From positions 1-23,676 of the forward strand of contig DGVE01000230.1 of the NCBI GenBank assembly GCA_002395865.1: a DNA stretch of 23,676 bases, read 5' to 3'. Positions within the stretch are counted from its first letter, which is position 1. Every line of letters starts with the position of its first letter. A program made the translations under genes and the position numbers. This DNA comes from Lachnospiraceae bacterium UBA4292 (GTDB taxonomy: Bacteria > Bacillota > Clostridia > Lachnospirales > Lachnospiraceae). Positions 1-7,119 of the stretch are shown one piece after another. The notes beneath the pieces are model-generated. The model saw only the letters and a program-made list of their open reading frames with translations, was not told where the DNA came from and did no database searches.

Positions 1-1703
1 AGAAGATAATCGGCCAGAAGGATTTCATAAAGAAGCTGGTCATTGCCTTTAAGAGACCGGTAGTCATGCCCGAAAAGGAGGGCTACCCGAAGAACTCCAT
101 ATTCGTGTACGGCGGGGAGGATACCGGCAAGCACGAGGCGCTCGCTGAGCTTGCGGCCGAGCTGAAGAGAAGAAATATCTGGAAGAGTGATACTCTCTAT
201 ACCATCGACCTATCCATTTATCACTCGGCCGGAATGGACAAGGTATTTATTCAGGACCTTTACTCTGCCATCAGATCGGACTCAAAGATCATCCTTTTCG
301 AGAACTTTGAGAATTGCCACAGCTCGTATCTGACCTACATATCGGATCTCGTGACACAGGGCAGATGCAGGCTGTCGGAGAGATATGTCATGCAGAAGGG
401 GCAGCTGGTAGGAGTGACGAACGCGCTCGCGTCGGACACAGTGAATTCGATAAATGCCGCAGGCAAGTATCTGGTCATCATCAGCACGAAGAATGTCGAT
501 AAGCTGGCGGGCTCCATGGGAGCTCCGTTTATAAACGCTCTCGGCGACATCTGCAAGACCAAGGAGCTCGACGACGACAGCTACAGAGAGTTCTCATCCA
601 GATATTTTACTGAACTGAAGGAGAAGGTCGATGACAAGCTGAAGTTTAAGCTTGAAGCGGATGAGAAGGAATTTATAGAGCACTCGATAGGCTATACCAC
701 CAGGGGCAGAGGGCTCGGCGGACTCATCTCGCTCTACGATGACCTGTTCAAGGCACTCGCGCAGCTTCGCCTTGAGGGAAGCTATGCGAAGGACGCTCAG
801 GCGGTGCTTTCTGTAGAGGACGGCGAGATCTGCTGCACCATAGGAGATGAGAAGACGAATCTGCTGGCCAGCCTCGGCGGAGGTTATACCGGTGAGATAG
901 AGAAGATCAAGGAGGAGATGGACGACATCGTAGGCCTTGATGAGATCAAAAAGTATATTTTCAGCCTGGAGGAATACTACAGCGTTCAGAAGCGTAGGCG
1001 TGAGCAGGGGCTTAAGGCCGCAGAGGTCAATAAGCACATGATATTTACGGGCAACCCCGGAACGGGTAAGACGACCATTGCCAGAATCATAAGCAAATAC
1101 TTAAAGGCTATCGGAGTGCTCTCGGGCGGGCAGCTCATAGAGGTATCGAGAGCCGATCTGGTCGGAAGATATGTGGGCCACACGGCGCCTCTGACCAATC
1201 AGGTGATCCAGTCCGCGATCGGCGGAGTGCTCTTTATAGACGAGGCGTACAGCTTATACCGCGGCAAGGACGATGTCTTCGGACTCGAGGCCATCGACAC
1301 TCTGGTAAAGGGCATAGAGGACAACAGGGATAACCTGATAGTCATTCTCGCGGGATATTCTAAGGAGATGGAGGAGTTTCTTGGAGCCAACTCGGGTCTC
1401 AAGAGCCGTTTCCCGAACATCGTGAACTTCCCCGACTACACCGGTGAGGAGCTTCTGGCCATCACGAAGATCACGGCGAAGAGCAAGGGTTATACGATAG
1501 ATGAGGACGCCATGGACGGCCTGCTTATTTACTACAATACAGTCCAGATGGTGCGCGCGAAGGACGCGGGCAACGGACGTCTGGTGCGCAACAAGGTCGA
1601 GGATGCCATACTGAATCAGTCGAGAAGACTGGTTGCGGAGCCGGATGCAGACCTGTCGCTTCTCAAGCTCATGGATTTCGAGCTGGACGACGCCAACGGC
1701 TGA
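1..1703 (+). CDS. Tandem AAA+ ATPase, CbbX/SpoVK-type second module (5' partial)
   Basis: The reading frame is open from base 3 and reads as coherent AAA-type sequence (IIGQKDFIKKLV) before the ATG at 66, so the gene starts left of the window. The first AAA module is degenerate. Its P-loop at 111-134 reads GGEDTGKH, with His where Ser/Thr should coordinate Mg, and its Walker B position (291-302) reads ILFE rather than the usual DE. The second module is intact and resembles CbbX/SpoVK ATPases: Walker A GNPGTGKT at 1050-1073, Walker B LFIDEAY near 1230-1250, a sensor-1 region ILAGYSKEM, and an arginine-finger-like GLKSRF. I infer one regulatory and one catalytic AAA domain acting on a cytoplasmic protein substrate. 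No signal peptide or membrane segment is visible in the part present. The substrate is unknown. The aconitase-family gene follows after 40 bp. Confidence 0.85.
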   Translation, partial: KIIGQKDFIKKLVIAFKRPVVMPEKEGYPKNSIFVYGGEDTGKHEALAELAAELKRRNIWKSDTLYTIDLSIYHSAGMDKVFIQDLYSAIRSDSKIILFENFENCHSSYLTYISDLVTQGRCRLSERYVMQKGQLVGVTNALASDTVNSINAAGKYLVIISTKNVDKLAGSMGAPFINALGDICKTKELDDDSYREFSSRYFTELKEKVDDKLKFKLEADEKEFIEHSIGYTTRGRGLGGLISLYDDLFKALAQLRLEGSYAKDAQAVLSVEDGEICCTIGDEKTNLLASLGGGYTGEIEKIKEEMDDIVGLDEIKKYIFSLEEYYSVQKRRREQGLKAAEVNKHMIFTGNPGTGKTTIARIISKYLKAIGVLSGGQLIEVSRADLVGRYVGHTAPLTNQVIQSAIGGVLFIDEAYSLYRGKDDVFGLEAIDTLVKGIEDNRDNLIVILAGYSKEMEEFLGANSGLKSRFPNIVNFPDYTGEELLAITKITAKSKGYTIDEDAMDGLLIYYNTVQMVRAKDAGNGRLVRNKVEDAILNQSRRLVAEPDADLSLLKLMDFELDDANG

Positions 1704-1743
1704 TATACGGATTGATAAATACTTTTGAAAGGATAATATTACC

Positions 1744-4020
1744 ATGGTAAAGATGTACAAAGGCGGAGCGTACCTCATAAACGGTACACAGCTCGTTGAG
1801 GATGCACAGGAGGCGGCTAAGATCGCGGGGGCTGTAAGCGAGGAGGATGCCAGAAGACAGACTATAGCATACTCCATCCTTCAGGCCCACAATACTTCGG
1901 GCGATGAGAAGAAGCTGAAGATAAAGTTCGACAGCCTTACTTCGCACGATATCACCTTCGTGGGCATTATCCAGACGGCGAGAGCGAGCGGACTCACAGA
2001 GTTCCCCGTGCCCTACGTGCTGACGAACTGCCACAACAGCCTCTGCGCAGTCGGCGGAACTATCAATGAGGATGACCACATGTTCGGCCTTTCGTGCGCG
2101 AAGCGCTACGGCGGTATCTATGTGCCTCCCCATCTTGCAGTCATCCACCAGTACGCGCGCGAGATGCAGGCGGGCTGCGGAAGGATGATACTGGGATCCG
2201 ACAGCCATACCCGCTACGGAGCGCTCGGAACCATGGCTATAGGAGAGGGCGGCCCCGAGCTGGTAAAGCAGCTGCTCTCCAGAACATATGATGTGGATAT
2301 GCCCGGCGTTGTTGCGGTATATCTCACGGGCAGCCTGAATAAGGGCGTCGGTCCTCAGGACGTGGCTCTGGCCATCATCGGCGAGGTATTCGGCTGCGGC
2401 TATGTGAAGAACAAGGTAATGGAGTTCGTAGGCCCCGGCGTGAAGAATCTTTCCATGGATATGCGTATCGGTGTGGATGTAATGACCACCGAAACCACCT
2501 GCCTGTCCTCCATCTGGGAGACCGACGAGGCTACGAGCGACTGGCTCGAGATCCACGGCAGGAAGGACGCGTACAAGAAGCTCGCACCCGGCAGCGTGGC
2601 GTATTACGACGGAGTGGTAGAGGTAGATCTCTCGACCATTAAACCCATGATCGCCATGCCCTTCCACCCGAGCAACACATACACCATCGAGGATGTCAAC
2701 GCAAACCTCGCGGATGTGCTTGCGGATGTTCAAAAGAGGGCGCAGGTATCGCTCGGAGACGGCATTGACTTAGGACTTTCAAAGAAGATAAGAGACGGCA
2801 GATTCTATGTGGATCAGGGCGTTGTGGCCGGATGCGCAGGCGGCGGCTTCGAGAATATCTGCGATGTGGCCGATATACTCGCGGGCGCAAGCATCGGTTC
2901 GGACGAGTTCTCCATGTCTGTATACCCCGCATCGCAGCCTGTATTCATGGAGCTCATCAGAAACGGCGCTATAGCGAAGATAATGGGTGCCGGTGTTACC
3001 GTAAGGAGCGCGTTCTGCGGTCCATGCTTCGGTGCCGGAGACGTTCCTGCAAATCAGGGCTTTTCGATCAGACACTCGACCAGAAACTTCCCGAACCGCG
3101 AGGGTTCAAAGCCGGGCAACGGCCAGATCGCTTCTGTCGCGCTCATGGACGCGAGATCCATTGCCGCAACAGCTCTCAACAAGGGCTTCCTGACACCCGC
3201 TACGGATATCGACGTCGACTTCTCGAAGCCGAAGTATTTCTTCGACAGGGAGATCTACGAGAACAGAGTATACGAGGGCTTCGGCAAGGCGGACAAGAGC
3301 CAGGAGATCAAGCTCGGTCCGAACATTAAGGACTGGCCCGCCATGATAGAACTCACGGAGGATATCCTCTTAAAGGTAACAGCCGAGATACACGATCCGG
3401 TGACCACTACAGACGAGCTCATCCCTTCGGGAGAAACATCTTCGTACAGATCGAACCCGATAGGCCTCGCGCAGTTCACCCTCTCCAGAAAGGATCCCGA
3501 GTACGTGGGACGCGCAAAGGAGATCCAGGAAGTGGAGAACGTAAGAAGGGGCGGAAGCTGCATCGGACAGACATATCCCTACATGAGGGAGATCTTCCAC
3601 AAGATAAAGGAGACCTTCCCGAACGCGGAGGGACGCAGGACAGGTATCGGTTCCGTGATCTACGCGGTAAAGCCGGGAGATGGTTCTGCAAGAGAGCAGG
3701 CGGCATCCTGCCAGAGGGTTCTCGGAGGTATGGCAAATATCGCGAAGGAGTACGCTACTAAGAGGTACCGCTCGAACCTTATCAACTGGGGCATGATACC
3801 GTTCATATTCCCGGAGGACGAGCTGCCTTTTGCAAACCTCGATTACATTTTCGTACCCGGTATCAGGACAGCCGTTAAGGAGAAGGCTCCGAGCGTCAAG
3901 GCATATGTGGTAAAGCCCGAGGGGCTTAAGGAGTTCACACTTCAGATAGGGGCCATGACGGACGATGAGAGGCAGATCATACTCGACGGATGCCTCATAA
4001 ACTATTACAGAAATAATTAA
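1744..4020 (+). CDS. Aconitase-family hydratase (YbhJ-like)
   Basis: This 758-residue protein has the full aconitase layout: three N-terminal alpha/beta domains and a C-terminal swivel domain. Visible family motifs are GSDSHT (residues 151-156), Cys364 in an AGCAGG context, the CGPC pair Cys425/Cys428, and a substrate-loop-like [11 protein letters not shown] (445-455). The three cysteines sit where aconitases bind a [4Fe-4S] cluster, so a cytoplasmic dehydratase/hydratase reaction on a tricarboxylate-like substrate is likely. Length and order of motifs match E. coli YbhJ (about 753 residues, substrate unknown) better than AcnA/AcnB or LeuC. No TCA or leucine-pathway gene lies nearby, so the substrate cannot be inferred from context. 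An AAAGGA ribosome-binding site at about 1728-1733 supports the ATG at 1744. Confidence 0.85.
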   Translation: MVKMYKGGAYLINGTQLVEDAQEAAKIAGAVSEEDARRQTIAYSILQAHNTSGDEKKLKIKFDSLTSHDITFVGIIQTARASGLTEFPVPYVLTNCHNSLCAVGGTINEDDHMFGLSCAKRYGGIYVPPHLAVIHQYAREMQAGCGRMILGSDSHTRYGALGTMAIGEGGPELVKQLLSRTYDVDMPGVVAVYLTGSLNKGVGPQDVALAIIGEVFGCGYVKNKVMEFVGPGVKNLSMDMRIGVDVMTTETTCLSSIWETDEATSDWLEIHGRKDAYKKLAPGSVAYYDGVVEVDLSTIKPMIAMPFHPSNTYTIEDVNANLADVLADVQKRAQVSLGDGIDLGLSKKIRDGRFYVDQGVVAGCAGGGFENICDVADILAGASIGSDEFSMSVYPASQPVFMELIRNGAIAKIMGAGVTVRSAFCGPCFGAGDVPANQGFSIRHSTRNFPNREGSKPGNGQIASVALMDARSIAATALNKGFLTPATDIDVDFSKPKYFFDREIYENRVYEGFGKADKSQEIKLGPNIKDWPAMIELTEDILLKVTAEIHDPVTTTDELIPSGETSSYRSNPIGLAQFTLSRKDPEYVGRAKEIQEVENVRRGGSCIGQTYPYMREIFHKIKETFPNAEGRRTGIGSVIYAVKPGDGSAREQAASCQRVLGGMANIAKEYATKRYRSNLINWGMIPFIFPEDELPFANLDYIFVPGIRTAVKEKAPSVKAYVVKPEGLKEFTLQIGAMTDDERQIILDGCLINYYRNN

Positions 4021-4113
4021 AGTAGTCTTAATAAGTTAGCAGTAGATTTTTAAGCGGTTTTAAGTTAAAATCAGAACAGAGTTATGTAGTATGTGATCCA
4101 GAAGAGGTACGAA

Positions 4114-5346
4114 ATGAACTTTTCCGAATCTTTGCTACGCAATCACACGAAGGAAGCCAATCTGGCCATTGCCTTCATATGCAGGCTGATAATGCTTCTC
4201 ATGCTGGTGATAGTGGGATGCGCGAAGCTCGGTTATTTCGCGATAGCCGATAACATCTATCCCGCCGCCGTGATTGCCCTTGCAATACTTAGCTTACCGA
4301 CAATTCTTTATAATATCCTCAGACTGAACAGCGGACTCATCAGGTACTTCGTGCTTGCGCTCATCGTGCTGCTCGTGGGCATGCTCTATGTCATGCTCGG
4401 ACACAATGTGGTCATGCTGCTTGCGTTCCCCCTGGTACTGAGCTGTCTGTACTGTTCCCGCGGCTGTATGCTGTTTACCTTCATACTGAGCCTTCCGGTG
4501 ATGATAGCGGCGCATATTCTGTCCTACAACCTGAAGATGGTGCCCGATGACCCCTTCCAGACCATGGATCAGGTCATTTACTACGGTATCATACCCAGAA
4601 CGGTGCAGTATGTGGCGTTTGCAGTCCTGTGCTACGGTATCACCGACAGAATCAAGAAACTCCTGAGAAGACTTGAGAACGCGAACAACGAGCTCTATCA
4701 GGATCAGGAGAATCTTGTGGCTGCGCTTTCCGGACTTATCGAGGTGCAGTCCAAGGAGACCGGTATGCATGTCAAGCGCGTGAGTGAGTACACGAAGGTG
4801 CTCTGCCGCGGGCTCGGGATGGATGAGGAGGAGACCTGGAAGGTCGGCCTCGGAGCCATGATGCATGACGTAGGAAAGGTGGCTGTTCCGAAGGAGATAC
4901 TCGAAAAGCCGGGTAAGCTCACCGAGGAGGAGTTCACCAAGATAAAAATGCACGTGTTCTACGGCAAGGAGATGCTCTCCAAGTATCCCGGTGAGATCAT
5001 GCAGACCGCCGCGATCATTGCCAATGAGCACCATGAGCATTACGATGGCACAGGTTATCTCGGTATGATCGGCAACGATATAAGCCTTCCCGCAAGATGT
5101 GTTTCGCTGGCCGACTTCTTCGACGCTCTCGTGAGCAAGAGAGTGTACAAGTCGGCCTGGAAGCCGGAGGAGGTACGCAGGGAGATACTCAACCAGAGAG
5201 GCAAATTCTTCGATCCGCATGTCGTGGATATATTTGACGCTCACTACGACGAATTTATAAAGATTCTGAAGCGTTACCCCGATGATAACGTCATGAAATC
5301 ATCCATCGAAGAGATATTCGATGTAAAAAAACGTGAGGTATTCTGA
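4114..5346 (+). CDS. Membrane-bound HD-GYP domain protein, putative c-di-GMP phosphodiesterase
   Basis: The N-terminal half (roughly residues 15-185) is hydrophobic and can form about six membrane segments. A short charged helix then leads to a cytoplasmic HD-GYP domain. Its HD pair is His251-Asp252 in MMHDVGK, followed by an HHEHYDG motif (306-312). The signature GYP tripeptide reads GYL (314-316), so the proline is lost. HD-GYP proteins hydrolyse cyclic di-GMP, and the membrane part may sense a signal. I chose the ATG at 4114 (410 aa) because AGAAGAGG lies 6 bases upstream; a GTG at 4093 would add 7 residues with no comparable site. The preceding gap (4021-4113) is AT-rich and holds TAAAAT near 4070 as a weak -10 candidate without a good -35. 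Confidence 0.88.
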   Translation: MNFSESLLRNHTKEANLAIAFICRLIMLLMLVIVGCAKLGYFAIADNIYPAAVIALAILSLPTILYNILRLNSGLIRYFVLALIVLLVGMLYVMLGHNVVMLLAFPLVLSCLYCSRGCMLFTFILSLPVMIAAHILSYNLKMVPDDPFQTMDQVIYYGIIPRTVQYVAFAVLCYGITDRIKKLLRRLENANNELYQDQENLVAALSGLIEVQSKETGMHVKRVSEYTKVLCRGLGMDEEETWKVGLGAMMHDVGKVAVPKEILEKPGKLTEEEFTKIKMHVFYGKEMLSKYPGEIMQTAAIIANEHHEHYDGTGYLGMIGNDISLPARCVSLADFFDALVSKRVYKSAWKPEEVRREILNQRGKFFDPHVVDIFDAHYDEFIKILKRYPDDNVMKSSIEEIFDVKKREVF

Positions 5347-5348
5347 GC

Positions 5349-5404
5349 GGGCGGACTTTGTCCGTCCGTTAAGCGACAGAAAGGGACGGCTTAAACGCCG
5401 GCCC
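5349..5404 (+). promoter_or_regulatory. Structured intergenic leader before the ClpX-like gene
   Basis: The gap before the ClpX-like gene can form a tight hairpin, GGGCGGAC-TTT-GTCCGTCC (5349-5367), and a second one, GGGACGGC-6 nt-GCCGGCCC with one mismatch (5383-5404), ending four bases before the AAAGGA site. The right arm of the first hairpin (CCGTCC) could instead pair with GGACGG in the second, so alternative folds are possible. There is no U-tract after either hairpin, so this is not a standard terminator. A regulatory role is an inference only. Confidence 0.35.
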
Positions 5405-5418
5405 GGTAAAGGAACGAT

Positions 5419-6906
5419 ATGGAAGATAATTTTACAAAAGACACAGAGGACGAGCAGGTAAAGGACAACGAGCAGGCCGGTGCTTCCACGGAGGAGACGA
5501 AGAACGATGACACCGAGAAGCGCACAAGATACTGCAGCTCGTGCAGGCGCGGCGAGGACAAGACCGGCAAGCTCACGGAGTTTCCCGGCGGCTTCCTTCT
5601 GTGCAATGACTGTATTCAGAAGGGCCTGAACTTCTTCGGCAACAACAGCAAGGGGGATTTCACCATCAATGACGGCACCTCCGAGAAGAAGATGGATAAC
5701 TTCGGCGACTTCATGAAGGAGCTCGAGAAGCTCACCGGATTCCCTCTTTTCAAGATCAATCCCGTGAAGAAGGCTGCCCCCAAGAAGGAGAAGGCCGCAC
5801 AGGCCTCCAAGGAGCTCTCGCTGAAGAACCTCCCGGCTCCGCATGTCATCAAGAAGCATCTCGACGAGTATGTTGTGGGACAGGACAGGGCGAAGAAGTC
5901 CATCGCCGTGGCTGTGTACAATCATTACAAGAGGATACTCTCGCCGAAGAACAAGGATGTGGAGATTCAGAAGTCAAATCTTCTGATGCTCGGCCCCACA
6001 GGCTGCGGCAAGACATATCTCGTTCAGACACTGGCCAAGATGCTTGACGTTCCGCTCGCGATAGCCGACGCGACCTCGCTCACCGAGGCCGGCTACATAG
6101 GAGACGATATCGAGAGCGTGATCAGTAAGCTGCTCTCCGCGGCGGGTGATGACGTGGAGAAGGCACAGAAGGGCATCGTGTTCATAGACGAGATCGACAA
6201 GCTCGCGAGAAAGACCGAGACCAGAAGCCGGGACGTGAGCGGCGAGTCGGTGCAGCAGGGACTCTTAAAGCTCCTCGAGGGCAGCAGTATCGAGGTCCCC
6301 GTCGGTGCCAGCAGCAAGAGCGCCATGGTACCTCTGGTCACAGTGGATACGAGCAATATACTCTTTATCTGCGGCGGAGCATTCCCTGATCTTGAGGAGA
6401 TCATCAAGAAGCGCCTGTTAAAGAAGTCCTCCATGGGCTTCGGGGCGCAGCTTAAGGACAGCTACGACAGGGATGTGACGGTGCTTTCCAAGGTCACGAC
6501 GGAGGACCTTAGGGAGTTCGGTATGATACCGGAGTTCCTCGGAAGACTTCCCGTCATCGTCACTCTCGAGGCCATGAGTGAGGATATGCTCGTGCGTATA
6601 CTCTCCGAGCCGAAGAATGCGATACTGAAGCAGTACCATGAGCTTCTGGCCATCGACGCGGTCGACCTGCAGTTCACAGACGAGGCGCTGCATATCATTG
6701 CGAAGAAGGCCATGGAGAAGGATATCGGCGCCAGGGCGCTCAGAGCGGTCATCGAGGAGTACATGCTCGATATCATGTACGAGATACCCAAGGATCCAAA
6801 TATCGGAAGAGTGACCATAACGGCGGATTATCTGGAGAACAAGGGTGGTCCCATCATTGAAATGAGGGGCAGCATCGCTCAGGACAGTGTTCCCGCCCTG
6901 CCATAA
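5419..6906 (+). CDS. ClpX-type AAA+ unfoldase, probable paralogue lacking the RKH loop
   Basis: This 495-residue protein has an acidic N-terminal extension (1-36), a C4 zinc finger (Cys39, Cys42, Cys62, Cys65), a long Lys/Ala-rich linker, then a ClpX AAA+ module. Visible motifs are Walker A GPTGCGKT (192-199), pore loop GYIG (225-228), Walker B FIDEID (255-260), ICGGAF, IPEFLGRLP with the arginine finger, and a sensor-2 GARALR. ClpX unfolds proteins for ClpP. The ClpP-contact loop is kept as MGF (339-341; IGF in E. coli ClpX). The stretch where ClpX carries GGRKH reads GASSKSAM (296-303), so the RKH pore loop that helps grip substrates is absent. ClpX is normally about 410-430 residues and often sits near clpP, tig or lon; none is here. 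I infer a second ClpX-like protein with altered substrate choice. AAAGGA at 5408-5413 supports the start. Confidence 0.85.
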   Translation: MEDNFTKDTEDEQVKDNEQAGASTEETKNDDTEKRTRYCSSCRRGEDKTGKLTEFPGGFLLCNDCIQKGLNFFGNNSKGDFTINDGTSEKKMDNFGDFMKELEKLTGFPLFKINPVKKAAPKKEKAAQASKELSLKNLPAPHVIKKHLDEYVVGQDRAKKSIAVAVYNHYKRILSPKNKDVEIQKSNLLMLGPTGCGKTYLVQTLAKMLDVPLAIADATSLTEAGYIGDDIESVISKLLSAAGDDVEKAQKGIVFIDEIDKLARKTETRSRDVSGESVQQGLLKLLEGSSIEVPVGASSKSAMVPLVTVDTSNILFICGGAFPDLEEIIKKRLLKKSSMGFGAQLKDSYDRDVTVLSKVTTEDLREFGMIPEFLGRLPVIVTLEAMSEDMLVRILSEPKNAILKQYHELLAIDAVDLQFTDEALHIIAKKAMEKDIGARALRAVIEEYMLDIMYEIPKDPNIGRVTITADYLENKGGPIIEMRGSIAQDSVPALP

Positions 6907-6951
6907 TCCGCAATTATTTGAAATTTATTACAAAAAATTCGCTTCGACTGT

Positions 6952-6979
6952 TTGCAAAAGAGTCATATTGTGATATACT
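6952..6979 (+). promoter_or_regulatory. Sigma-A-type promoter for the XpaC-like/TelA operon
   Basis: A -35 box TTGCAA (6952-6957) is followed after 16 bp by an extended -10, TGATATACT, whose hexamer TATACT is at 6974-6979. Transcription should start near 6986 and give a leader of about 130 nt before the ATG at 7120. The AT-rich run just upstream (6910-6950) could act as an UP element. Confidence 0.75.
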
Positions 6980-7048
6980 GTCACAGATAGGGCTTGCGAC
7001 AGCCGCGGCCCGCCCTGCCCTTCTTCGATAGGACAGAGTAAGAAGTGC

Positions 7049-7107
7049 GAAGGATGAGCCTTCCATGAGCGCCGAGCAGGCACGGCACTCATGCACACCA
7101 TGCCTGC
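7049..7107 (+). promoter_or_regulatory. Predicted pseudoknot leader RNA, copy 1
   Basis: A small hairpin GAAGG/CCTTC (7049-7063) precedes a stem made of ATGAG-c-GCCG (7065-7074) and CGGC-a-CTCAT (7083-7092), with a loop holding GCAGGCA (7076-7082). After the linker GCACACCA comes TGCCTGC (7101-7107), which is perfectly complementary to the loop, so an H-type pseudoknot can form. The ATG at 7120 follows after 12 nt. No strong Shine-Dalgarno site is present, only GGA at 7111-7113. The same layout recurs at 16500-16567 with different stem sequences that keep their pairing. I do not recognise a known riboswitch class. Confidence 0.65.
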
Positions 7108-7119
7108 AATGGATGAAAT

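Noticed and set aside
1712..1739. Possible promoter before the aconitase-family gene (TTGATA and TAATAT)
   Set aside because: The -10 would place the transcript start at or after the ATG at 1744, and the bases between are used by the AAAGGA ribosome-binding site.
1669..2733. 354-codon minus-strand ORF opposite the aconitase-family gene
   Set aside because: It lies fully antisense to a gene with clear family motifs, has no ribosome-binding site, and shows no recognisable domain. Long antisense frames are common at this GC content.
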